The notes beneath the pieces were generated by a model. That model saw only the letters and a program-made list of their open reading frames with translations, searched no databases and had not been told where the DNA came from. A stretch of DNA of 64,000 bases from a bacterium (lineage in GTDB: Bacteria; Bdellovibrionota_G; JALEGL01): positions 118,742 through 182,741 of the forward strand of contig JALEGL010000003.1 of NCBI GenBank assembly GCA_022763185.1, given 5' to 3'. This document shows positions 20,425 to 28,478 of the stretch, one piece after another (the first letter of the stretch is position 1; each line of letters opens with the position of its first letter). A program made the position numbers and the translations under genes.

Positions 20425-21474
20425 ATGCGCTTAAATCAAGAAAAATTCAATGAGTATTATCAAGCCTTGCTGGCCAAAGACCATCAATACGAAGGGGCCT
20501 TTTTTGCCTGCATCAGCAGTACTGGCATTTTTTGCCGTCCAAGCTGTCATGCCAGAAAACCGAAAAAAGAAAATGTTGAGTTTGTAATGAGTAGTCAAGA
20601 AGCGTTAAGAAAAGGCTATCGGCCGTGTAAAGTCTGCTCACCCATGCAGGCTTTAGCGGATAAGCCAGATTGGTTAAATATACTGTTTACAGTGATGGAG
20701 ACTGAAGAACGCTATCGTTTTTCAGATCAAGATATTAAAGACTTAGGTATAGATCCCAACAGAGTAAGGCGTTGGTTTAAAAAAAATCACAACATGACCT
20801 TTCAAGCCTACTTAAGATCTTTAAGAATGGGACAGGCTTTTGGTCATTTGAATCAAGGAGGCAAAGTGATTGATGCAGCTATGGAGTATGGCTATGAATC
20901 TTTAAGTGGTTTTACGCATGCCTTTAAACAGCTTACAGGAAAATCACCAAAAAATATTGATGCCAATACGGTTATAGAAAGTTATCAGCTGTTGACACCT
21001 TTGGGCCCCATGTTGGCAGCCAGCATTAATGAAAAAATATGTTTGTTGGAGTTCAATGACAGAAGAATGTTGGAAACAGAGTTGATTGCTATTCAAAAAC
21101 ATTTTAAAGCCCCCATCGTTCTTAAAAAAAATAAAGTGATAGAGCAACTGCAAGAAGAATTGAATGAGTACTTTACAGGAAAAAGAAAAAAGTTTTCTGT
21201 TGCTTTACACATGGTGGGCAGTGATTTTCAAAAACAGGTTTGGCAAGTGTTGATGACTATCCCTTATGGAGAAGTAAGAAGTTATAAACAACAAGCACAA
21301 AGTATGCAGCACCCTAAAGCTTTTAGAGCCGTTGCCAATGCCAATGGGGCCAATAAAATTGCTATCGTTATTCCTTGTCATAGAGTCATTGGCAGCGATG
21401 GAAGCTTATGTGGCTACGGTGGTGGACTTGAAAGAAAAAAACAGTTGTTAAAACTGGAAGGTTATAGAGTTTAA
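20425..21474 (+). CDS. ada: Ada: AraC-type regulator / O6-methylguanine and methylphosphotriester repair protein
   Basis: Bifunctional alkylation-damage sensor and repair protein. Numbered from the chosen ATG, the zinc site is Cys37, Cys41, Cys68 and Cys71 (FCRPSC, YRPCKVC), one less than in the E. coli numbering. An AraC-type HTH spans about 80-175 (VIDAAMEYGYESLSGFTHAFKQLTGKSP). The methyltransferase domain has PCHRVIGSDG with acceptor Cys318. This supports ATG 20425; the frame extends to GTG 20353 with a hydrophobic stretch foreign to Ada. The phosphotriester acceptor would be Cys37. The gene probably autoregulates, as in enterics. Confidence 0.95.
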   Translation: MRLNQEKFNEYYQALLAKDHQYEGAFFACISSTGIFCRPSCHARKPKKENVEFVMSSQEALRKGYRPCKVCSPMQALADKPDWLNILFTVMETEERYRFSDQDIKDLGIDPNRVRRWFKKNHNMTFQAYLRSLRMGQAFGHLNQGGKVIDAAMEYGYESLSGFTHAFKQLTGKSPKNIDANTVIESYQLLTPLGPMLAASINEKICLLEFNDRRMLETELIAIQKHFKAPIVLKKNKVIEQLQEELNEYFTGKRKKFSVALHMVGSDFQKQVWQVLMTIPYGEVRSYKQQAQSMQHPKAFRAVANANGANKIAIVIPCHRVIGSDGSLCGYGGGLERKKQLLKLEGYRV

Positions 21475-22871
21475 AGTTTTAAAACCTTACCTGGATTCAT
21501 GATGTTGTGCGGATCGAGGGCTTTTTTAATCGATTGCATGGTATCCAGATGCGCTTGAGAATTGGTGATGTTCATGAACTTTACTTTATCCATACCAATA
21601 CCGTGCTCACCGGATAAGGTGCCGCCCAGCTTGTGCGTGGCTGTAAAAAAATCATTGAGAATCAGTTCTTTTTTAGCATTCCATTCTTGTTCAGGCGTAT
21701 CCTGTTTTAAAAAATAGGTGTGTAAATTACCGTCGCCAGCATGACCATAAGAAATACAGGCTGTGTTATGCTTTTTAGATACTTCACGTGCGGCTTGTAA
21801 TAAGTTTTTGATTTTACTTCTGGCTACAACACTATCGGCCTCAACATAGTCTCCTTGTGCAACAATACTATTGCGCACACTTTTTCTAAACAACCATAAA
21901 TCTTCTCTTTGTTGCTCATTTTGTGCCATGAGCGGCTCATCTGCACAAAGATCAATAATACTCTCATATAGTTTCATGGTTTGTTGTTCTATTTGATCTT
22001 CTCCCATGGCATCCAATTCAATCAATAAACTGGCAGCCGCCTGTTCAAAAGGATAGGTGTACTGATAGATCGCTTTCACACAATCCACGGCTTCTTTAGG
22101 GATCAGCTCCATGGTAGGGATAGATAAACCTTGTTTGAGTAAAGAGTTAACGGCAATGGCAGCAGCATCCAAACTATCAAAGGCAATCAATAAAGTTTGT
22201 CTGTGTTTGGGTAAAGGAATAAGCTTTAAAATGATTTTACTGACAATGCCCAATGTTCCTTCTGAGCCGGTAAACAATTGGGTTAAGTCATAGCCTGTAG
22301 AGCATTTCATCCATGGTCCCGCGGTTTGAATCACTTCACCATTGGGGAGCACTACTTCTAAACCCCTAACATATTCACGCGTCACGCCATATTTCACGGC
22401 ACAAAGGCCACCAGCGTTGGTGGCGATGTTGCCGCCTATAGAGCAATAATCGACACTGGCGGGTACGGGTGGGTAAAATAAGCCTTTGGGTTCAACCGTT
22501 TTGCGGATGTCACCGGTAATCATGCCCGGCTCTACAGTAGCCGTGAAATTTTCTTCATCCAGTTCAAGCAAACGGTTCATGTGTTCAAAACAGATAATGA
22601 TGGATTCATCAATAGGAACACACGCACCATTCAAACCAGAACCAGCCCCTCTGGGAACAATGGGTAACTTTAGCTTGTGCGCAAGCTTGACAATGTTTTG
22701 GATATCTTGTGTGCTCTTTGGAAAAACCACCGGACAACTGAATAAAGGCGTGCAAGCACTTTCATCTCTTTGGTAATCCATGCATTTTTCATGATCAGTC
22801 ATTATTACAATATCGGGATGATCGGTATTGAGTGCATTCAAAAATGCTTGAGTTTTATTTGGGTAGTCCAT
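21471..22871 (-). CDS. FAD-binding oxidase, GlcD/D-lactate dehydrogenase type
   Basis: Flavoprotein of the glycolate oxidase subunit D / D-lactate dehydrogenase family (PCMH fold). PRGAGSGLNGACVP (about 74-87), PVPASVDYCSIGGNIATNAGG and TGSEGTLGIVSKI bind FAD. SGEHGIGMDK (near the end) is the conserved C-terminal signature, followed by KKALDPHNIMNPGKVL. Length of 466 residues is standard for GlcD-like proteins. No GlcE or GlcF partner is adjacent, so it may be a single-subunit 2-hydroxyacid dehydrogenase. The 3' end overlaps ada by 4 bp, convergent. Confidence 0.92.
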   Translation of the reverse strand: MDYPNKTQAFLNALNTDHPDIVIMTDHEKCMDYQRDESACTPLFSCPVVFPKSTQDIQNIVKLAHKLKLPIVPRGAGSGLNGACVPIDESIIICFEHMNRLLELDEENFTATVEPGMITGDIRKTVEPKGLFYPPVPASVDYCSIGGNIATNAGGLCAVKYGVTREYVRGLEVVLPNGEVIQTAGPWMKCSTGYDLTQLFTGSEGTLGIVSKIILKLIPLPKHRQTLLIAFDSLDAAAIAVNSLLKQGLSIPTMELIPKEAVDCVKAIYQYTYPFEQAAASLLIELDAMGEDQIEQQTMKLYESIIDLCADEPLMAQNEQQREDLWLFRKSVRNSIVAQGDYVEADSVVARSKIKNLLQAAREVSKKHNTACISYGHAGDGNLHTYFLKQDTPEQEWNAKKELILNDFFTATHKLGGTLSGEHGIGMDKVKFMNITNSQAHLDTMQSIKKALDPHNIMNPGKVLKL

Positions 22872-22933
22872 GTTCAGCTTATATCTATCTTTAAAAAGAT
22901 ATCAACTCCATTGCATATTATAGAATTGGTGGA

Positions 22934-24496
22934 TTATTTTTGCCATGACACATGCTTTTCAATTGCTTTAAAAATAGCATCTACAACTAAGGCCATAGCG
23001 GCAGCAGGAATAGCACCTAATAAAATATAATAGGTATTGGCTTGTGAGATGCCTTGAAAAATTGGGTCTCCTAAACCTCCAGCACCAATAAGAGAAGCTA
23101 AGGTTGCTGTGCCAATGGTAATAACAGCGGCTATTCTAATCCCAGCAAAAATTTGTGGTAGAGCCAGAGGCATCAAAACATAGCGCAAGAGCTGTTTTTG
23201 ATTCATGCCCAAGCTTAAGGCAGATTCTTTGGTATGCTTGGGTATGGATGAAATTCCTGTATAGGTGTTGGTAATGATGGGTAAAAGTGAGTATAGGAGT
23301 AAAGCAACAATAGAAGGTTTGATTCCAATGCCCAAAACAGGAATTAAAAAGCCAAGAAGGGCTAGGCTTGGAACAGTTTGTAAAACATTGCTGATGAAAA
23401 ATACAACCCTTTTAAAAATCTTGTTTCTTTGGGCATAAACGCCTAAGGGTACAGCTAAAACAATTGAGCATAAAATGACAAAAAAGCATAGCAATGCATG
23501 TTCAAAAGTCTTTTTAAAGAGCAACGCTTGTTGTGATTTTACAAATTTAAAAAAACCGAGATTTTGTGAGCTGTTTTTTTTAAGGCTTGTTTTACTTCTT
23601 GTCTTAAAAATATGACTTTGTAAAAATTCTTTGGCAACTACATCGACAGCATAACCATACTCATCAACTTGTTGATTAAGTTTTTGCATGGTGGCATTAT
23701 CGATTTTATTTTCAAAAGCAGAAAATAGTTTTTGTACGGCGGGGTTGTTTTTTACCAGAGAGTTTTTGGCTAGCCAAGCGGCATGGTAAGGCGGAAAATA
23801 TTGTTTGTTGTCTTCAAGAATATCCAGCTTAAATTTAATGATTCTAGCATCTGTAGAGAAGGCAGTGATAATGTCAACAAGTTGATTATCAATGGCTTGA
23901 TACATAAGCCCAGGTTCTAGATTGATTTGCTTGATATTATTAAGGTTTAAGTTGTACCACTGACTTAGACCTTTTAAGCCATCGGGCCGGGTAAAAAAAG
24001 CATGGGGTGCGCCCATTTTTATTCTTTGGGTCTCTGATTGTGCTAATAAATTTTTTAACTGTTCGATGTTGGTAATGCTTTTAAACTTTTCATCGCTATT
24101 TCTTACAGCAAGGGCATAAGTATTATTAAAGCCTATGGGTTTAGACCAGCTGAGATTATACTGTTGCATAAATTCTTTATGCACAATGTTCCAAATATTT
24201 TCTGGATTGGATTCACCGTGAAGTTTTAGGATAGAGATATAACCTGTGCCAGTGTATTCTGGATAAAGATCTATGCTTCCTTGTTTAAGGGCTTCAAACA
24301 CAATATGTGAACCAGCAAGGTTCAGCTTTCTTTCTACCTCTTCTCCTTGATGCTCCAGATATTGGGCTGCCAACTCGCCAAGAATAAGTTGTTCAGTAAA
24401 ATTTTTTGAACCAATGATAATTTTAGCTGAAACTGCTTGAGTAAAAAGCAAAAAAAACCCTACGCATAGACTTTTTATTTTAAAATCAATAGTCAT
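22934..24496 (-). CDS. OpuC-type ABC transporter, substrate-binding domain fused to permease
   Basis: The N-terminal signal peptide (MTIDFKIKSL...AVSA) is followed by an OpuAC/ProX-like binding domain (IIIGSKNFTEQLILGELAAQYL, DLYPEYTGTGY; about 25-285). A linker and a BPD permease domain (about 325-515) with the EAA-like loop SALSLGMNQKQLLRYVLMPLALPQI complete the protein. Likely ligands are glycine betaine, choline, carnitine or a related quaternary amine; ergothioneine is also possible. In known fusions of this family the permease usually comes first, so the order here is unusual. The ATPase gene overlaps the start by 11 bp. ATG 24496 was chosen over 24526 because it begins the signal peptide. 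Confidence 0.9.
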   Translation of the reverse strand: MTIDFKIKSLCVGFFLLFTQAVSAKIIIGSKNFTEQLILGELAAQYLEHQGEEVERKLNLAGSHIVFEALKQGSIDLYPEYTGTGYISILKLHGESNPENIWNIVHKEFMQQYNLSWSKPIGFNNTYALAVRNSDEKFKSITNIEQLKNLLAQSETQRIKMGAPHAFFTRPDGLKGLSQWYNLNLNNIKQINLEPGLMYQAIDNQLVDIITAFSTDARIIKFKLDILEDNKQYFPPYHAAWLAKNSLVKNNPAVQKLFSAFENKIDNATMQKLNQQVDEYGYAVDVVAKEFLQSHIFKTRSKTSLKKNSSQNLGFFKFVKSQQALLFKKTFEHALLCFFVILCSIVLAVPLGVYAQRNKIFKRVVFFISNVLQTVPSLALLGFLIPVLGIGIKPSIVALLLYSLLPIITNTYTGISSIPKHTKESALSLGMNQKQLLRYVLMPLALPQIFAGIRIAAVITIGTATLASLIGAGGLGDPIFQGISQANTYYILLGAIPAAAMALVVDAIFKAIEKHVSWQK

Positions 24497-25211
24497 AGCG
24501 CTGGCTTTCAATAAAAGATTGAACAAGAGGGTTGCCTGTGTTTTCTAAAAATGAACGGGGTGAGCCCTGCTGAATCATAGAACCTTCATTGAGAAAAAAA
24601 ATATGTTCACTTAACATAAACGCTTCATGGATATCATGCGTAACCATGACTATGGTAGTGCTGTGTTTTTTATGCAAGTCTTTCAGTGTTTCTTGCAAAG
24701 AGCGTTTGGTTACAGGGTCTAAGGCTGAGAAAGGCTCATCTAAAAGTAAAACTTTGGGTTGCATGATTAAAGCCCTGGCCAAAGCCACACGTTGCTTTTG
24801 CCCGCCGCTGAGTTGGGCTGGCAGTTTATTCCAAACATCGTTAGGGTCTAGATGTAAGTCTTCCAAAATAGATTTGATTTTTTCATCCGTTACCCGATCT
24901 AAGCTATTTTGTATTATTCCGGGTAAGGCAATGTTTTTCCATACAGGTAAATGGGGAAATAAACTTTCTTGTTGGATGACATAAGCTACAAATTTTCTTA
25001 ATTGGGATAGTTGCCAGTTTTTTTTGCCATCAACTGTGATACTTCCAGACTGTATTGGAACCAAAGCGTTGATTGTTTTTAACAAAGTTGTTTTTCCGCA
25101 ACCACTGGGTCCAATAAGACTTACTAAACGCCCAGCTTGAACAGATAAACTAATATTATTTAGGATCTGTATATGATTAAAACGTACAGAGATGTCTTGT
25201 AGCTCTAGCAA
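24486..25211 (-). CDS. ABC transporter ATPase for OpuC-type system
   Basis: ATP-binding subunit with Walker A GPSGCGKTT (34-42), Q-loop QQESLFPHL, signature LSGGQKQRVALARAL (134-148) and Walker B VLLLDEPFSALDP, followed by the switch His (VTHD). Length 241 shows that the CBS-domain tail of ProV/OpuCA, which senses ionic strength, is absent. It is the first gene of a two-gene operon with the fused binding protein/permease. Closest to quaternary-amine (OpuC/OsmF) ATPases by context. Confidence 0.93.
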   Translation of the reverse strand: MLELQDISVRFNHIQILNNISLSVQAGRLVSLIGPSGCGKTTLLKTINALVPIQSGSITVDGKKNWQLSQLRKFVAYVIQQESLFPHLPVWKNIALPGIIQNSLDRVTDEKIKSILEDLHLDPNDVWNKLPAQLSGGQKQRVALARALIMQPKVLLLDEPFSALDPVTKRSLQETLKDLHKKHSTTIVMVTHDIHEAFMLSEHIFFLNEGSMIQQGSPRSFLENTGNPLVQSFIESQRYDY

Positions 25212-25306
25212 ATCAGACAGAAGCTATCACAGTTTAGTCAATTATAAAAATAATGGGGCGCTCTATCAACAATGATAGACCTGTGCTATATCTTACTTAA
25301 AAAAAA

Positions 25307-26581
25307 ATGATTGGAGTCATAAAAAAATATCGCCGTTATGTAATAGTTGTTGTCATGTTAGCAGCTTGCTCAAAAGGACGTTATTTGCCAGAACCCTATC
25401 CTCTAGGGCAGGAATACTTTGCCTATACTCCAAATGCAAGTTGTGATTGTGATTTAATCATTGACCAAGACCAAAACACGGTTGATGCCAGAACCTTTGC
25501 ACCTGGAACTGAGTTATGTTTCAATGCACAACTTAGTCCCACTAGAGGCCCCATACGATTTGAAAATTTAAAGGGTACACGCACAAAACCAATTATTATT
25601 CGTAACTGTATGGGAAGGGTTAATCTTGTTTCCAGTGACCATAGACCTGCGCTGTATGCACAAGGCGAGTATTTTAGGATTACAGGTAAAGGTCAGAATG
25701 AAAGTTTTATAGGCTTAGAGTTTCAGGCCAGTCAGGCGGCGCAAGCCATTGCTATAGGAAAATCCAGTTATTTTGAGATAGATCATGTACATATCAGTGC
25801 ATCACAGTTTGCAGGCATTATGGCTAAAGTCGATCCCAGTTCTGATGATTGTAAATATGGAGACCGTCGTTATGACAGCTTTATCATGAAGCATATTCAT
25901 ATTCATCATAATACAATTGAAAACACCGGCGGTGAAGGGATTTATGTGGGTAATAGTTTTTATGGGGGAACAACTTCGCAATACTGTTTGAGTAACCCAA
26001 ATTGCGGTAGTTGGATTTGTGGAGGTATTCAGTTTCCTCATGAAGTGATGGATGTTTATATATGGAATAACACTATAAGTGAAACTGCTTGGGATGCCGT
26101 GCAAGTGGGAAGTACTATTCATAATTGTTTTATTGATAACAATAGGATCAGTCAGTGGGGGCAAGCCAATGTAAGTGGGCAAAACTATGGTGTTCAAGTG
26201 GGACAGGGATCAAGTTGTCAGGTTAGTCAGAATACTTTAACCAACGGTAAAACGGGTTTTCATATATCCGGTTTGGGTAATACTGTTGTTGAGAGCAATC
26301 AAGTATTAAATTTTAGTGGCAATGGGATTTTGGTGAATCCCTATGCATCACCCCTATCCAGCGACATCGTTAAGAAAGGTTTTTTAGGAGGGTTTATTCT
26401 AAGAGATAATACTTTTACTACAGTTACAAGTTCTTTGCCTATAATCAGAGATGTACGGCGAGAAAACTTAGTGCCACCAGAGGGCAACGCTATTCATGAC
26501 AATAGTATCAACGCAACAACAGAGAGTTTTCAGTTGTCATCAGAGTATCATTGGGAGCTTTATAACAACCTCATCAATTAG
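25307..26581 (+). CDS. Right-handed beta-helix lipoprotein
   Basis: The N-terminus MIGVIKKYRRYVIVVVMLAACSKG carries a lipobox (LAAC). From about residue 75 the protein shows pectate-lyase-like parallel beta-helix coils with recurrent IxxN and HNTIEN/NNTISE/NNRISQ patterns (PIIIRN, HHNTIENTGGEGIYVG). Such folds occur in polysaccharide lyases, epimerases and NosD-like proteins. No catalytic triad can be assigned by eye. Cys-rich stretches (NASCDCD, CLSNPNCGSWICGG) suggest disulphides outside the cytoplasm. It is probably a surface or periplasmic carbohydrate-interacting lipoprotein. Confidence 0.75.
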   Translation: MIGVIKKYRRYVIVVVMLAACSKGRYLPEPYPLGQEYFAYTPNASCDCDLIIDQDQNTVDARTFAPGTELCFNAQLSPTRGPIRFENLKGTRTKPIIIRNCMGRVNLVSSDHRPALYAQGEYFRITGKGQNESFIGLEFQASQAAQAIAIGKSSYFEIDHVHISASQFAGIMAKVDPSSDDCKYGDRRYDSFIMKHIHIHHNTIENTGGEGIYVGNSFYGGTTSQYCLSNPNCGSWICGGIQFPHEVMDVYIWNNTISETAWDAVQVGSTIHNCFIDNNRISQWGQANVSGQNYGVQVGQGSSCQVSQNTLTNGKTGFHISGLGNTVVESNQVLNFSGNGILVNPYASPLSSDIVKKGFLGGFILRDNTFTTVTSSLPIIRDVRRENLVPPEGNAIHDNSINATTESFQLSSEYHWELYNNLIN

Positions 26582-26600
26582 CTTAGGGTCAATTTTTAGT

Positions 26601-27464
26601 TTAGTTGCGAAACTCCGGCATTTTATCAAAATATGAAAAAACAAAGTTGAGTGCAATCAAACGGTTTAAGTGACATTGTGTTTCTTGAGGAAGGCTAACA
26701 AAAAAACTCTGCCACTGGGTAGGAATATTTAAAGGAGATAAAAAGTGTTCATCCAAGGCGCGTTGAATTCTATTATGTCCACCGTTGTAGCCTAAAACTG
26801 CCAGTGGCCAATAATTATAGTTATCATACATGTTGCTAAGATAGCGGCAAGCAGCATCTGTTGAGGCATCTATATCTGTTCTTAAGTCTATATCTCGGTA
26901 TAGAATACCATATTCTTCAGCCGTAGCTTCAGTAAACTGCCATAAGCCGGCAGCATTTTCTCCAGATATGAGGTTTCTTTTTAAATCTGTTTCTGCAATG
27001 GGTAAAACCAATAAAGCCTTGGGGATGCCATAGTCAGCAAAATGTTTTTTAAAAACAGGAAAGTAGGTTGATAATGCTGGCAAATATAAATTTTGGTAGG
27101 TGATAAAGTTTTTTAATTGATGATTATGATGCTTGATTAAATAATATCCAATAATACGAATAACATCAGCATTAACAAGGTATTGAGTGTCAGCATCAAA
27201 AAAAACAGCATCTCTTTGTTGAAGCGTTTGAACAATGTCATCTTTATTGAGATTGAGAAGAAGTTTCACTTCATCAACTGTATGAATGGCATGTTTACAG
27301 ACACTGGTCCATTCTTTATTGCTGCGGCGTTGTTCAGATAATGAATCAATGGTTTTGATTTGTTCATGAGTTTGTGCAAAACATAGCACATGAAAAAATA
27401 ATAGATAAAAGATAATAGTTTTACAATACAAGCTGTTTCCCCTTAAAAAAGGACTTAAAATCAC
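26601..27464 (-). CDS. Lytic transglycosylase (MltD/Slt-like)
   Basis: Signal peptide up to about residue 30 (VLCFAQ). The Slt domain spans about 140-270: LLVLPIAETDL with putative catalytic Glu158, NAAGLWQFTEATAEEYG (family GAAGLWQF), and YWPLAVLGYNGGHNRI (family LALAAYNAGPGRV). It would cleave the peptidoglycan glycan strand to 1,6-anhydro-muramic ends in the periplasm. No LysM domains are attached, unlike full-length MltD. It lies on the minus strand with the methyltransferase gene upstream. Confidence 0.88.
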   Translation of the reverse strand: MILSPFLRGNSLYCKTIIFYLLFFHVLCFAQTHEQIKTIDSLSEQRRSNKEWTSVCKHAIHTVDEVKLLLNLNKDDIVQTLQQRDAVFFDADTQYLVNADVIRIIGYYLIKHHNHQLKNFITYQNLYLPALSTYFPVFKKHFADYGIPKALLVLPIAETDLKRNLISGENAAGLWQFTEATAEEYGILYRDIDLRTDIDASTDAACRYLSNMYDNYNYWPLAVLGYNGGHNRIQRALDEHFLSPLNIPTQWQSFFVSLPQETQCHLNRLIALNFVFSYFDKMPEFRN

Positions 27465-27495
27465 ATTTATGATCTAAAAGTCAAGGGGTAAAGGC

Positions 27496-28242
27496 TCAGT
27501 CGTTTTGAATAATCCACATTTCAGCGTGCCAATTTAGATAACGTAGAGATTTTTCAACTGTAAAATTGTTATATGTGAACTCAGAAATTTCATCTCTTAG
27601 TTGTTTTTTTAAAGAGGTGTCTTGGATACCCAGTAAAACATTATGGATATATTTATTGAGGTCATAAGCACTTTCAAAGTAGACACGATAAATGTAGGGA
27701 ATGGTTCTAAGGTTAACCACATTTTCATTAAAAAATTGGTATTTAAATTCCGATAACGGTGTGTAATCAAACGGCATGTGATTTTTATATTTTTTATAAA
27801 AATGTCTTAAAATATTCCACCAATCTCCAGAGTCTGTATTCATAATAACTATCAAGGAACCATTTTTATTCAGCTTGGATAATAAAGTTTCAAGGAGGGC
27901 TCCCCATTGTGATGGAGGAATATAATAGAGCACATGTGATAAAAAAATAAGATCGTAAGATTGTGTAAGGTCATACTCTTCTATTTTTGCATGAATGCAC
28001 TGAGCATTTTTAAAGTTTCTTTTAAGGTGTTTTAAAAAAGACTCGTCTTTTTCAATAAGGGTAAGTGATTTGCTGTGCTTTTGAAATACTGAACTAAAAA
28101 CACCGGTACCGGCACCTATATCTAGGACTGAGTTAAAATATTTGCTTTGCAGCCATGCTTCCAAGTATGCAGAGACAATTTTTTTTTCATCTGTTCTGTC
28201 ATAAAAAGAGTTGATACGTTTGTAATAGCTTTTTTTATCCAC
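27496..28242 (-). CDS. Class I SAM-dependent methyltransferase
   Basis: The SAM-binding motif VLDIGAGTGVFSS lies at about 39-51, the acidic second strand is LTLIEKD, and the motif-IV region is YDLIFLSHVLYYIP. The substrate is unknown: the C-terminal half (about 130-248) is Tyr/Asn-rich and resembles histidine-methyltransferase-like small-molecule enzymes only in a general way. It lies 31 bp upstream of the transglycosylase gene on the same strand and may share its transcript. Confidence 0.82.
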   Translation of the reverse strand: MDKKSYYKRINSFYDRTDEKKIVSAYLEAWLQSKYFNSVLDIGAGTGVFSSVFQKHSKSLTLIEKDESFLKHLKRNFKNAQCIHAKIEEYDLTQSYDLIFLSHVLYYIPPSQWGALLETLLSKLNKNGSLIVIMNTDSGDWWNILRHFYKKYKNHMPFDYTPLSEFKYQFFNENVVNLRTIPYIYRVYFESAYDLNKYIHNVLLGIQDTSLKKQLRDEISEFTYNNFTVEKSLRYLNWHAEMWIIQND

Positions 28243-28478
28243 TTGGATTCTGATAATATAGCAAGCTAAGAAAATAATATATAAAATTATAAATAATACT
28301 AAAAAGTGCCTTATTATTTAAGGCTAAATAAAGTAATAGCGCTGTGAACGATTTTTAAAAAAGTTTGTTTGTTTTTTCTTTTACATTAACTTGACGGCAC
28401 AAAGGGTACGTTTTAAATAAAATCTTAAGCCTCATAAATCTACTTATGTTGAGATCGTGTTTACGGTAAGGAGAATGC

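Noticed and set aside
25802..26197. 131-codon minus-strand frame opposite the beta-helix lipoprotein
   Set aside because: Antisense repeat pattern produced by the beta-helix coils.
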